From positions 62,001-126,000 of the forward strand of contig QJNS01000173.1 of NCBI GenBank assembly GCA_004154925.1: 64,000 bases of DNA, given 5' to 3'. Position numbers and translations under genes: made by a program. Source of the stretch: Monosporascus cannonballus. Taxonomy: Eukaryota; Ascomycota; Sordariomycetes; Xylariales. This document shows positions 48,997-62,216 of the stretch, piece by piece (position 1 is the stretch's first letter; each line of letters opens with the position of its first letter). The notes under the pieces were generated by a model. It was not told the origin of the DNA, made no database searches, and saw only the letters and a list, made by a program, of their open reading frames with translations.

Positions 48997-49116
48997 ACTC
49001 AGGCCTCGCTGGCTCGTCACGGGGATTTGGGGTTTGATTGGTTAATATTTAGCGTTGTGGAGCGGTACTTGAGTGACTTTGAAGAAATTGGGAAAACGAG
49101 CCAGGGAGGCCTGAGC
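48997..49116. mobile_element. 120-bp MITE with 20-bp inverted ends and TA flanks
   Basis: ctcaggcctcgctggctcgt (48998-49017) and its reverse complement at 49096-49115 match at 19 of 20 bases. With one further base at each end the element is flanked by TA on both sides (48995-48996 and 49117-49118), the target duplication of Tc1/mariner-type transposition. The 78-bp interior has no coding capacity and no RIP damage. Confidence 0.7.
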
Positions 49117-49139
49117 TAGCTGAGGTAAAAGTGCGTGAT

Positions 49140-49208
49140 TGTCATAACTCAACGGGCCACGGTCTCTAGAAACAGTCTGCCACGACCCAACCACGAGTGC
49201 GCCGTAGA
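49140..49208 (+). repeat. 5' LTR of element D, first part
   Basis: It starts TGTCATAACTC and follows the F-type LTR head (16611 onward), including the partial 38-bp duplication (second start tgccacgaccc). It breaks off at gtaga (49204-49208), where element C is inserted, and continues at 56036. Confidence 0.8.
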
Positions 49209-49583
49209 TGTTACGACCTGACAGGTTCCGGCCCTAGGAAACGGTCAACAAGGATAATACGGACCACCTCCCAGATCACATGACGAGTGATCACTGCCAA
49301 GCCCCTGATCATTAGTGATCGGTGGTGATCCAAAGTGATTCTGATTATCACCAAATACGTAATCATAAGTGATTAAGCTAAAAATAAGAAAGATATATAC
49401 GCTTATTATTTCCATAATTTAAATAATATCAGCTTATAATAATAGTTCGTTACCTAAAATACTTTTACTATTACGAAACGTAATACGTTATTATATTTAT
49501 TATTTAAAATCTTACGATATTTTTATTAATATAAACTCGTATAATTAAGGTTTAATAATTAATTAAGTTATTTAACTATTATA
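49209..49583 (+). repeat. 5' LTR of element C, largely unmutated U3
   Basis: It starts TGTTACGACCTGACAGG. The first 200 bp keep high GC and an array of GTGATC-type motifs (gagtgatcactgcc, ctgatcattagtgatcggtg, then gtgatcc and gtgattc). From about 49400 it becomes AT-rich. Comparison with 55656-56030 shows changes such as gtcaacaagg to gttaataagg and acaggttcc to ataagttcc in the 3' copy, that is CA to TA and G to A. Confidence 0.88.
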
Positions 49584-51560
49584 TATTATAAGTACTTATT
49601 TAATTTTACCGTTAAACTTGAAGTAATATTGCCGATATTATGTTTATTAATAAATAGCCTAAACAGCTTATTTACTAAGTTCTTAATAACTCGGATACCG
49701 AAATAAAATCCGAGAAGGAAAAAAAGCAACCTCGCTTTTTTCGCGAAAAAGTTTTTCAACGTCTAGATATTATAAACAAACGTATTTTTTAGTTCGAAAA
49801 AACCAATAATAATCTTATAACGTTTTTCTAAACCGCCTATAAAAAGCTAAAGAAAAAAAAAGTTTCTTAAAATTAAAAAAACCTTTTCGAATAAGCTAAA
49901 TTATTTAATTAAAATATATTAAGAAATTAAGAAAAGTTTTTAAACTTTTTAAACCAAAAGTTTCCAATATAATTCCGACCAAATTATAATTATTTTTAAT
50001 TAAATACTAAATACATTTCGGTAACTTTTTTATATAATTAATTATATTTATTATACAAATTAAATTCGTGATTAAATAGTTTATTAAAAATTCGGCCATT
50101 TAATTCGAAACCGTTATAAAAAACACGTTATTTTATTAATTAAAAAACGAAACTTAAAAATAATACGAATTTATAATAACTACGAATAATTTAAATAAAT
50201 ATTAACGAAAGCTATCGAAATAACATACGAAAAAATAAAAACCAAATTACAGATCTAATAATTATAATAAAAAGAATTAATATCTAATTACGGTACTACG
50301 TGTATATAATTAGTTTTGAAATTAAATTAAAAATAAAAAATATTAATAATTAAATTTATCGATAATTTAAAAAAAAGGAAATATAAAGAAAATTAAATTT
50401 AATCGGCTTAATTACTTGTTAAATTAGATTGCGATAATAATTAAAATCGATAATCGATAATATACTTAGTATATTAAAGGTATTAAAAAAACAATAATAA
50501 ATTCCGATATACGGCTAATATTAACGTTATTCAGCATAATAATACTTTTTACAATACGAAATTAGAACTTATAAAATTAAAGGCCATTTATAGAAAAAAC
50601 TAAAGCCAGATCAAATATTTTAATTATAATAAAATAGAGCGTAAAGCAGCATAATTGAAAACTTATATCTAAGAAATAATCTAGAAAAAATTTAAAAAAA
50701 AATCAAATTTATTAATATAATTCGGTTTAAATACGTTCCAGGTCCTCGATAGCGAAATATCAAATAAAGGATGCAAAAAAACCAAAAAATTAATTCAATT
50801 AATATTACGAGTATAATAAGAAGAATTATAAGAATAATTACGAGAATCCTAGGATTGGACAAAAAAAAGCTGTCTCGAGCCCCTGATCGATACGGCAAAA
50901 TACATGCTATATGTTATCAACGACGAGAATATTCCGATTACGAAAAATAAAAACAGTATATTTATGGACGAATTACGCGTATATATTATAAAGGATTCTA
51001 TTTTCAAACCGAATTAAAAATAACAAAAACGATAAATAATAACATTAATATTTTCAATTTATAACCCTAGAAAATATTTATTAATTAGTTGAAATAAAAG
51101 GTTGGTCTGAAAAAAAATATTTATAAAAGGATCATTTTTGCTATTACGAATAATATAATTATTAAACGGAAAAAGAATTAATTTAGTAATTAGTAAAAAA
51201 ATATTATCAAAAAATTATTATAAATTTTTATTTTCAGTTAATATGTATTATCGACTTTAACGGAAAAAAAGTTATTAAAAAAGATAGGTGAGTTTATAGG
51301 CGAACTTTAAAACAATAATCAATATAACGTATAATAAGATACGGTGGAAACGGTAAAAAAATAATTTATCTAATAAGAAAAAGAATTATAACAAAATTAA
51401 AAATAATTAATATAATTCGAAGAAATAATATACCAGCAATAACGATAAATATAACAATTTAATACGTTATATATAGAAATACAGACAAAGTTCGATAAAT
51501 TTGAATAAATATTTTAAAAGAAGTTACTTATAAAAAAGCTGTAAAATAATAAAATTCAGA
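49584..51560 (+). pseudogene. gag remnant of element C
   Basis: Colinear with gag of B and E. The nucleocapsid knuckle region near 50619-50660 (tattttaattataataaaat, then agagcgtaaagcagcat) keeps the spacing but has lost its cysteines through G-to-A changes. A 68-codon open stretch on the - strand (50692-50898) is antisense noise. Confidence 0.6.
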
Positions 51561-52269
51561 AAAGTTAGAAAGTTTTCTTAAAAAAGACGTTAAATGCGAT
51601 AATAAGAACCGTTAATAACTTTATTATTTTAAATATACGAATTAGAACGTATTAGTATGTCGCAATAATAAATTACGAAACTTTAGACGAAAATTATATT
51701 GTATTAAATATAGTTAATAAGCTTAAATCGCTATAAGGATACAAGTTAAAACCTTATATAACGAGAAATATCGAAAATTAGGAATTCGTTTATAATAACG
51801 AGAAAATTATACACAAATTTAATTATTTCGAGATTTTTATTTAAGGACGATATTAAATAATTAATTTCGATGTTGTTTTGTTTAGAAATTACGATATAAT
51901 TTTAGGATTATTATGGATATATTAGTACAGAGTTTTGATTAATAGAAGAACTAGCTAAATAAGCTTTATCTTATACTTTATTAACGGATAAAAAAGAAAA
52001 TTAAGATCTTAATATTCAATCAAAAATGGCGACGAATATAGGTATAAGAATACGACAGAAATCTTATTACTTAAAGAGATAAGACATAAGAAAAAAAATG
52101 GACATCAAAAAGAATATAACGTATTATTATTATTGTCAAAGTGAAATTAAAGTAATTAGATAACGATTTAAAGCAGCAGCTCTAAAAGTTAAAAAAACTG
52201 ATTAATATATTACTATAATATTATAAATATAAACAGCTTTTTAAGAAAAAGCTCGATACGAAATTACTA

Positions 52270-53700
52270 GAATATAATAAATAAAATTATAAGATAATTT
52301 TTAAAAAAGGTTTTTCGACGAAGTTTTACCTTACTTCTAATTTTAGTAAAAACGAATTACGCGTTTTTTAAAAAAAATACTTCCAAAATCTATTACAAAA
52401 GGGATAAATTGGACCTTTAAAATTATTAATGAAATATCTAATATTTTTCGTATTTAAGAAAATCGAAAAAATATAATTTATAATAGATTATCGGCAACTA
52501 AACGATATTATTATTAAGGATCAAATATTATTATCTCTAATTACAGAAATAAAAAACCGATTTTACAAAGCTTAATAGTTTATAATATTCGATTTTAAAA
52601 ATAAATATAACTTTATTAAGACTAAAAAAAATACAAATAAAAAATAACTTTTAAAACGAAATACGAATTATTCGAATATTTAGTTATATTAATAAAATTT
52701 ACAAACGTACCATAACTTTCTAACGGATAATTCCTTATGTATTACGAAAATATCTCAATATTTTTGTTATTTATTATCTCGACAGCACTTTTATTTTTTG
52801 TAGAAACGAAAAAAACATATACAAAATATATTTATAAAATCTTTTAAATTTTACATAACATAAGATTATTTGTTAATGCAGAAAAAGGGTTAATTTTACG
52901 TACCAAAAAAATGGAATATCTGGGATATATAATGACTTTAAAATATATTAAGATAGATTTTAAGAAAATCGTTGTAATTATAAAATAAAAAATATTAATA
53001 CTGACTGAGGAAATACAAATATTTCTTGGATTCGCTAATTATTATAGAAAGTTTATTCGGAATTTTAACAAAATAGTTATATTCTTAATTAATTTTTCAA
53101 AAACCAAAGAATTTAAATAAATACTAAAGATAAAAAAGGTATTTTAGGATATTAAAAATGCAATTATTAGCAAGTCAATATTAATTATGTACAATTTAGC
53201 TTATTTCATTAAATTAGAAATCGATATTTCGGATTATGCGTTAAACGTAATAATCGGATAACGAAATAATTAAGACAAATTGCACTTTATTGTATTTTTA
53301 TACAAATTAAAAAGAACCGAATTTAATTATAGCATTCCAGATAAGAGGTTTATGGCCATTATTATAGCGTTTTGAAAGTTTCAGCATTTCTTAAAAGAAA
53401 ATTTGTATTATATTAAAATTTATATGGATTATTAAAATCTTATCCATTATATTACGACTAAGAAACTTACAAAAGAATAATTTCGTTATACGAAAAAATT
53501 AACGAATTTCGATTTTATTATTATTTATAAAAAAAGCTTAAAAATAGCAAAGCAAATATTTTAAATAAGCAATTAAACTTTTTAAACAAATTAGTAAAAA
53601 TTAGCTATATATTTTTGGATATTATTATAAAAACATTTTTATGCTTACGACAGATTACGATAATTCGAACAATATTTTTTGAGATATATTAAAAAAATTC
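52270..53700 (+). pseudogene. Reverse transcriptase and RNase H remnant of element C
   Basis: The RT palm is readable (ttttacaaagcttaatagtt, matching the FYGAKWF block). The catalytic box Y-L-D-S is at 52775-52786, with the second Asp lost. The ttggattcgctaattattat block at 53026-53045 gives F-A-N-Y-Y, and the RNase H block gatatttcggattatgcgtt is at about 53222. Confidence 0.75.
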
Positions 53701-53759
53701 AGCAATAATATAATAATTTTCTAAAAAACCGAAAAACCGCTAAGATATAAATTCTAGCA

Positions 53760-54998
53760 CAATACTAAAAAGATTGGATACGAAAAATATATAAATATTA
53801 GTTATATAGATATTCAGAAATTTATAAAACCTTAGAACGATTACGACGCATATATTTCTTTCTTAAAATAAAATTAACAGTATAAAAAATTATATAATAA
53901 TACGATATTTAGGCTAAAATGAAAGTTCGACGATATAAGGTATACGAAAAGTTATAATTATTAGTAATTAGAAAACGACCATAGTATTTAGTTATATTCG
54001 ACTTTATTATCAAATTTCTTATATCAAAAAAATCTAATTACAGAAATATATTACGATAATATTTTCGTAAATATCGATCGATTTACGAAATTTTCTTATT
54101 TTTTATCATATTACAAAAATGTAAATGCCGAATAAATATTATATTTTTTTCAGAAATATTTTTAATATATACAGATTATTAATAAAAATGATTTCGAATA
54201 AATAATTAACTTTTACATTTAAATTTTATTAAGACCTAATAATATAAATCGGCCTAAACTATAAGTTATACAATGTTTTTGAATTGTAAATAAACGAATA
54301 AACAAAACGAATAAATTAAATTTTAAAAACTTACCTTCGATATTATATTAATTACGAATAAAATAACTAGATTAAAAAATTACTAGTTATATAACTGGCC
54401 TACAATACTAGTTATTATCAAAATATCAAAATAATATTTGCAAATACGAATTTTGATTTTATATTAAAAATTTATAAAAAAGTATATAACGATGGTTAAA
54501 TTACTATCAAAATCGTTTTTGCAATAAAGTAACTATGATAATTACATTAAAATTAAAATTAAATAAGTATTATAATTAAAAAGGATTAAAAAGATTAACT
54601 TTCGAAAAAAAAGATAGGTTTTTTCGTTACACAAAATATTTACATAAAACGATCTAATAAAAGATTTCATTTTAAATATATCGGTCTATATAAAATTATT
54701 AAGAAATTTTTAAAAAATAATTAATAACTAGACTTTTTACCCAACTTAAATTTTACCCAGTTTTTAATATTTCTTTTTTCGAATTAATAACAGATATTAT
54801 TATAGTACGTAAGAGATAAAACGATATGGAAATAAAAAACGAATAATTATATAAGGTAGAAAAAATATTCTATATAAAAAAATAAAATAAATTTACCCAG
54901 TATCTAATTAAGTAAAAAAGTACTCGGGCCCTGAAACTATCTGAAAACCTGCTAAAAATTTTATTGGCGCTTAACGTTTACTAAAAGATTTTACCGGC
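53760..54998 (+). pseudogene. Integrase and chromodomain remnant of element C
   Basis: The integrase core is at about 53990-54450, with gatcgatttacgaaattttc (54076-54095) at the first-Asp block. The chromodomain (about 54850-54990) is recognisable by its position and by gtaaaaaagtactcgggccc (54913-54932), but is more decayed than in A. Confidence 0.65.
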
Positions 54999-55655
54999 AA
55001 CGACGGGCGCGTTCTAATTAATAACCGACTAATCGATAATTGGGATATCGAGCCAATCGGCCGCAACCTGTATTAATAAAGCAATGATAATAACAGCTTT
55101 TAATTGTTTTCGTTTTTAACGTTTTTATTCTTTCAATTTATTTATTGATTAAAGCCCGCGTTATACTATAATAATATTTTTCGAACGAATTAACGTTTTT
55201 TATTTGTAAAAACAAATAAGGCGAAAAAAGCCGAATTTATTTTTTCTTAATAACGACGTTAAGCTTTAAAATAAAACTATTAAAACTTTAATAATTACTA
55301 TTTAATTAACGCTTTTTAACATTTTAAACGTTAAGATTTATAACGGATATTTTGTAAAAAAAAAGCGATATGCCAGTATTATTATAAAACTAATCCCGTT
55401 AAATATATTTTTTATATTTTAAGACATTTTTTATAATTTTACATTTAATATTTTTCAAAAAATAATAAAAGATATAATTTCTTATCCGAATTTATTAAAA
55501 GCCTTTACGAAATTAGTACGACGAACGATAAAAGAATAAAAAATATAACGAATTTTGAAAATACGGGACGATATGTTCAAAAAATAGAAAAAATCACTTA
55601 TTAAAAATAAAAAAAAAGAAATTTTAAAAACAAGATTTTTAGAAAAGGGAAATCT

Positions 55656-56030
55656 CATTACGATCTAATAAGTTCCGGCCCTAGAAAACGGTTAATAAGG
55701 ATAATACGGACTCCTTCCTAAATTACGTAATAAATAATTATTATTAAACGCGTAATTATTAGTAATTAATAGTAATTTAAAATAATTCTGATTATTATCA
55801 AATACGTAATTATAAGTAATGAAGTTAAAAATAAAAAAGATATATATATTTATTATTATTATAATTTGAATAGAATTAATTTATAATAATAATTCGTTAC
55901 TCAAAATATCCTTGATATTACGAGACATAATACGTTACTATATCTATTGCTTAGAATTCTACGATATTTCTACTCAGATAAACCCGTACGATTAAGGTTT
56001 AATAATTAATTAAACCGCCTAACCATTACA
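55656..56030 (+). repeat. 3' LTR of element C
   Basis: It starts cattacgatc (head base altered) and ends aaccattaca at 56030, followed by target copy gtaga. The purine-rich tract agaaaagggaaatct lies just before it. It is RIP-mutated throughout, unlike its 5' partner. Confidence 0.87.
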
Positions 56031-56035
56031 GTAGA

Positions 56036-56353
56036 GTAAATCTCGTAACGGATTACTAATTTATTAATAATAAGTTAATAAGCTGGATTACTAACTTATT
56101 AATAATAAGCCAGTAAGCCGAATTATTAACTTATTCATAATAAGTTAGTAACCAGAATTAAGATATATACGTTCGTTATTTTTATAATCTAAATAATATT
56201 AGCTTATAATAATAATTTGTTATCTAAAGTACCTTTAGTATTACGAAACGTAATACGTTATTATATTTATTGCTCAAAATCTTATAATATTCCTATTTAT
56301 ATAAACCTGTATAACTAAAGTTTAATAATTAATTAAACCGTTTAATTGTTATA
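56036..56353 (+). repeat. 5' LTR of element D, second part
   Basis: It resumes the F-type LTR after the C insertion; gtagagtaaatctcgtaacg (56031-56050, including the target copy) aligns with gtagagcaggttacgtgatg in F. It includes three 35-bp units (56050-56154) and the shared R/U5, ending tgttata at 56353. Confidence 0.82.
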
Positions 56354-59300
56354 AGTTATAAGCTTTTATTCAGTAATATTGTTAAATTTTGAATAATATT
56401 ACCAACATTATATTTACCAGCAAGCAGCCCGAATAGCTTACGTACCAAATCTTTAATAATTCGGATACCGGCATGAAATCCGAAAAAAAATAACCTCGCC
56501 TTTTTCGCGAAAAGGTTCTTCGATAATTAAATACTATAAACGAACATATTTTTTAACTTAAAAAGAACAATAATAACTTTACGACGTCTTTTTAAACTGC
56601 TTATAAAAAGCTAGAAAAAAAGAAAAGGTTTTCGAAACCGAAAAACCTTTTCGAACGAATTAAATTATTTAACTAAATTTTACTAAAAAATTAGAAAAAG
56701 TTCTTAAATACCTTAAACCAGAACATTTAGACGGAACTTCGATCAAATTATATTTATTTTTACCTTAATGCCGAATATATTTCGGATATTATTTTAATCG
56801 ATTAAGTATACTTATTACAGAAGTTAAATTCGTACTTAAACAATTTATCAAAAATAAAATTATTTAATATAAATCTGTGATTAACAAATATATTATTATA
56901 TTAATCGAAAAATGAATGCTGGAAATAATATAAATATATAATAATTACAAATAAGTTAAATACATATTAACGAATATTTTCAAAATAATAAATTAAAATA
57001 TTAAAGCCGAAATACATATTTAATAATTACGATAAAAAGACTTCATATTTAATTACGACAATACGTTCGTGTATTTAATCTTTAGATTAAATAAAGGATA
57101 AAAAGTATTAATAACTAAGTTTTTCGACGATCTAAAAAATACAAAAAAAACATTTTAAATTTAATTAGCCTAATTATTTATCGGATTATATTGTTATAAT
57201 AATTAAAATTAATAATAAATGATACGTCTAGCGTATTAAAAGTATTAAAGGAAAAAAGAATAATAAATCCCGATATATAGTTAATACTAACGTTTTTTGG
57301 AATAATAATACTTTTTATAATACAGAACCAGAACCTATAGAACTTAAGACCACTTATAGGAAAAACTAAAGCAAAACCAAATATTTCAATTATAACAAAA
57401 TAGGATATAAGGCAGTATGGTATAAGATACCTAAAAAACCCCGTTAGGATAACTGAAAACCCGTACCTAAAAATAATCTAAAAAGAAAACAAAAAAATAA
57501 AAGCAAATCTATTAATATAATTCGGCCCAAATACGTACCGGGCCTCACATAACAAAAAAATTTAATAGTAAATACGCGAAACTAGGAAACTAACTTAACA
57601 ATTATCGCGAATATAACAAAAAGAATTATAAAAAATAATTACGCGAATATTAGGATTGGACAAAAGAAGTCTATCCCGAAATCTTTAATCTATACGACAA
57701 AAAAGATGTTATATATTATCGTCGACGAAAGTATTCTCATTACGAAAAATAAAAACAATATATTTACGGACGGATTATCCGTATATATTATAAAGGATTC
57801 GATTTCCTAAACGAAATCGAAAATAATAAAAACAATAAATATTAATATCAATATCTTTAACTTATAGCTTTAAAAAATAATATTTACCAATTAATTAAGG
57901 CAAAAAGCCGGCCTGAAAAAAATGCCTACAGAAAAACCGTTTTTATTATTATAAATAATATAATTACTAAATAAAAATTTATTCCAGTATATAATAAAAC
58001 AATATTACTAGAAAGCTATTACAGATTTTCATTTTTAATTAATATTTATCATAAACCTCAATAAAAAAAGTCATTAAAAATATTTTAGTTTATAAGCGAA
58101 CTTTGGAACGATAATTAATATAACGCATAATAATATACGTTCGAAACTAAAAAAAAACTAATTTATTTAATAAAAAGAATTATAACCAAATTAAAAATAT
58201 TTAATATAGCTCGAAACAATAATACGATAACAATAACGATAAATATAATAACTTAACGCATTATATATAAAAGCATATATAAAATTCGACAAATTCGAAC
58301 AAAAATTTAAAAAAAAGTTATTTATAAAAAAGTTGGAAAATAACGAAACTCTAAAAAATTAGAAAGAACTTTTTAAAAAGGCTTTAAACGCGACGATAAA
58401 AGCCGTTAATAACTTTATTACTTTGGATATATGAATTGGAATGTATTAGTATACTGCAATAATGGAATACGGAATTTTAGACGGAAATTATATCGTACTA
58501 AATATAATTAATAGGTTTAAACTATTATAGAAATACATATTAAAACCTTATACAGTAATAAATGTCGAAAGTTAGAAATTCGCTTACGATAACGAGAAAG
58601 TTATACGCGAAATTAATCACTTCGAAATTTTTATCTAAAAATAATATTAAATAATTAATTTTAATATCTTTTTATTTAAGAAGTACGATATAATCTTTGG
58701 ATTATTAGAGATATTCCAGTACGAAATTTTAATTAACGGAAAAACTAGCCAGGTAAAAACCGCCTTATATTTTATTAACGCATAAAAAATAAAATTTTAA
58801 CATTGAATCGAAAATAACGATAAATATGAGCATAAAAATACGACACAAACCTTATGATCTAAAAGAACAAAACATAAAAAGAATATTAAAGAAAAATATA
58901 ACGTATCGTTATTATTATCAAAATAATACTAAAGCAATTAAATAATAATTTAAAACGACAGCCTTAAAAGCTAGAAAAATCTAATTAATATATTACTATA
59001 ATACTACTAATATAAACAACTTTTTAGAAAAAAGCTTAATACAAAACTATTAGAATATAATAAATAGAATTATGAAATAATTTTCAAAAAAAAGAATTTC
59101 GACGAAATTTTACACCATTTATAATCTTAATAAAAATAAATTACGCGCTTTTAGAAAATATCTAAAAGGTCGATTATTAAATAGATAAATTTAACCTTCA
59201 AAATTATTAACAAGATATCTAATATTTTTCGTACCAAAAAAACGAAAAGTTACAACTTATAGTTAATTATCAATAATTAAATAATACTATTATTAAAGAT

Positions 59301-61834
59301 CGAATATTATTATCTCTAATTACAGAAATAAAAAACCTACTTTACGGAGCCTAATAGTTTATAATATTCGATTTTAAAAATAAATATAGCTTTATTAAAA
59401 TTAAAAAAGAATATAAATAAAAAATAACTTTTAAAACGAAATACGGATTATTCGAGTATTTAATTATATTAATAAAATTTACAACGTACTATAGTTCTCT
59501 AACGGATAATTAATTATATATTACGATAATATCTCAATATCTTCGTCGTTTCCTATTTCGACGACATTTTCATTTTTTTAAAAGCGAAAGAAATATATTT
59601 AAAATTTATTTATAAAATTCTTTAAGCTTTATAAAACGTAAGGCTGCTTATTAACATAAAAACGAATTAATTTTACATACAAAAAATAAAATATCTAAGA
59701 TATATTATTTTTTTAGAATATATTAGGATAAACATTAAAAAAATTGTTAAAGTTATAAAATAATAAATATTGATAAAAATTAAGAAAATATAGATATTCT
59801 TTAAATTCGCCAAATATAATACAAAGTTCATTGAGAATAGCAATAAAATAATTATACATTTAATTAACCTTACGAAAAAGAAAATTCAAATAAACGCTAA
59901 AAATAAAAAAGACGTTTTAGGATATTAAAGATTCAATTATTAGCAAACTAATTTTAAATTATATACGATTTAATACGTTTTGTTAAGTTAAAAACTGATA
60001 CTTCGAATTACGCATTAAACGTAATAATCGGATAACGAAATAATTAAAACAAATTATATCTTATTATATTCTTTTTATATAAATTAAAAGAATTTGACTT
60101 TAATTACGTTATTCTAAATAAAAAAAAATATACGGCCATTATTATAGCTTTTTAAAAATTCAAATATTTCTTAAAAGAAAATTTGTATTAAGTTAAGATT
60201 TACACGGATTATTAAAATTTTACCCGATTTATTAAGACTAAAAAATTTATAAACTAATAATTTTGTTATACGAAAAAATTAATAAATTTCGATTTCGTTA
60301 TTATCTATAAGAAAGGTTTAGAAAACGGCAAAATCGATATTTTAAATAGGTAACTAAATTTCGAAAAAAGGTTGGTTAAAATTAGCTACATAATTTTTAA
60401 TACTATTACAAAAGGATGTTTACGCCCGTAACAAATTACGACAATACTAATAACACCCAGCAATATATATCACAAAATTTAATAATATAATAATAATCTC
60501 TAAGAAAACTAAAAAACGAACAAAATAAAAACTCTACAAAATACCAAAAGGATTAAATACGAAATATATACCAATATCAGCAATATAAACATCTAAAAAT
60601 TTACAAAATCTTAAAACAGTTTCGACGTATATATTCGTTTTTTAAAACAAAATTAATAATACAAAAAATAGTTTAATAATATAATATTTGCGCCAGAATA
60701 AAAGCTCGACGATATAAACATTACGGAAAATTACAACTATTACTAATTACAAAATAACTATAATACTTAATTATATTCGATTTTATCATCAAATTTCTTA
60801 TCTTAAAGGACCCCGTTGCAATGTTATATAACGATTATATTTTCGTAATCGTAAATCCATTTATAAAATTTCCCTTTTTCTTATTATATTATAAAGATAT
60901 AACCGCCGTACAAATAATATATATTTTTTGATATATTTTTAATATATACGAGTTAGTCATAGAAATTAATTTAAATAGAAATTTAATATTTGTATTTAAA
61001 TTTTAATAAGGCCGTATAATATAAATTAGCTTAAATTATAAGTTATTTAGCGTTTTTAAACTATAAATAAATAAATAAAATGAATCAAATTTTAGAAACT
61101 TACTTATAATATTATATTAATTACGAACAAAATAACTGCGTTGAAAGTTGCTAATCGTATAACTGATTTATAATACCAGTTACTATAAAAGCATCAAAAT
61201 AATATCTATAAACGCAAACTTTGATTTTATTCTAAAGGTTTACAAAAAAAATACGCAATAACAGTTCAATCAATATCAAAACAATTTTTATATCGGAATA
61301 ATTACAATAAGTACATCAAAAAATAAAAACAGAATTAAATTTCGTACGTAACCAGATAAGTAAATATTACAATCAAAAGAAGTTGAAAAGATTAACTTTT
61401 AAAAAAGGGAAAATAATTTTTTTAGCTACATAACATATTTAAACAAAATAGCCTAATAAAAAACTTAATTTTAAATATATCGGTCTATATAAAATTGCTA
61501 AAACAAAATCTTAAAAAATAATTACCAACTAAAACTTTTACTAAAAGGTAGATTCTATCTAATTCTTTACGTTTTCTTATTCGAATTAATAACTGATATA
61601 ATTAAAGTATATATAGTACAAAATAACGTAAAAATTAAAAACAAATAAACATATAAGATTGAAAAAAATTCTCAATATACGAAAATAAAACGGATTTACC
61701 TATTACCTAATTAAATAAAAAAAGTACCCGAATTTCGAAAATACTAGAAATCTGTCAAAAATCTTATTAACGCCTAGCGTTTATTAAAAAGCTTTTACTA
61801 GTAATGGAAATTCTTTTAAAAAAAATGTTCTAAT
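56354..61834 (+). mobile_element. Element D internal region (gag to chromodomain)
   Basis: Colinear with A, B and C: gag 56354-58000 (knuckle near 57385-57425 with W-Y-K at its end), protease block at about 58455, RT 59080-59590 with catalytic box Y-F-D-D at 59554-59565, RNase H to about 60400, integrase 60560-61230, chromodomain about 61645-61800 (R-K-stop-N-G-F-T-Y-Y-L and K-K-Y-P-N-F-E-N). Only about 35 bp follow before another LTR at 61835, where B and C have about 650 bp of spacer. Element E is therefore inserted here and D's 3' spacer and 3' LTR should lie beyond the window. All frames are broken. Confidence 0.8.
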
Positions 61835-62216
61835 TGTTACAACCCAACAAGCTTCGGCCTTAAGAAACGGTTAGACAAGGATTATACGGGCCACCTCCTA
61901 GGTTACGTAATAGTAATCACTGCCAAACTAATAATTATCAGTAATTAAAGATAATCCTAAGTAATTATGATTATCACCGGCTACGTAATGATAAGTAATT
62001 AAGCCAAAAAAGATATATACGTTTATTATTTCTATAGTTTAAATAGTACTAGTTTATAATAAATTACTTATTAATACTAATCGTTTGTAAAATATCTTTG
62101 GTATTACGAAATATAATACGTTATTATATTAATTGCTTAAAATTCTACGATATTTCTACTAATATAAACTCGTACGATTAAGGTTTAATAATTAGTTGAA
62201 CCGTTTAACCGTTATA
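61835..62216 (+). repeat. 5' LTR of element E
   Basis: 382 bp starting TGTTACAACCC with the B-type U3 (caacaagcttcggccttaag) and ending accgttata. It is preceded by ctaat (61830-61834), the expected first target copy. A gag region follows, so this is a 5' LTR. Confidence 0.82.

Larger units (their letters stand above)
49209..56030 (+). mobile_element. Element C: complete chromodomain Ty3/gypsy copy inside D's LTR
   Basis: LTRs of 375 bp lie at 49209-49583 and 55656-56030, flanked by gtaga on both sides (49204-49208 and 56031-56035). Its total length is 6822 bp. The internal order is gag (49584-51300), protease (about 51640-51760), RT and RNase H (52270-53690), integrase (53800-54500), chromodomain (about 54850-54990), and a 660-bp spacer matching that of B. 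All frames carry RIP-type stops. It is younger than D, whose LTR it splits. Confidence 0.9.
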
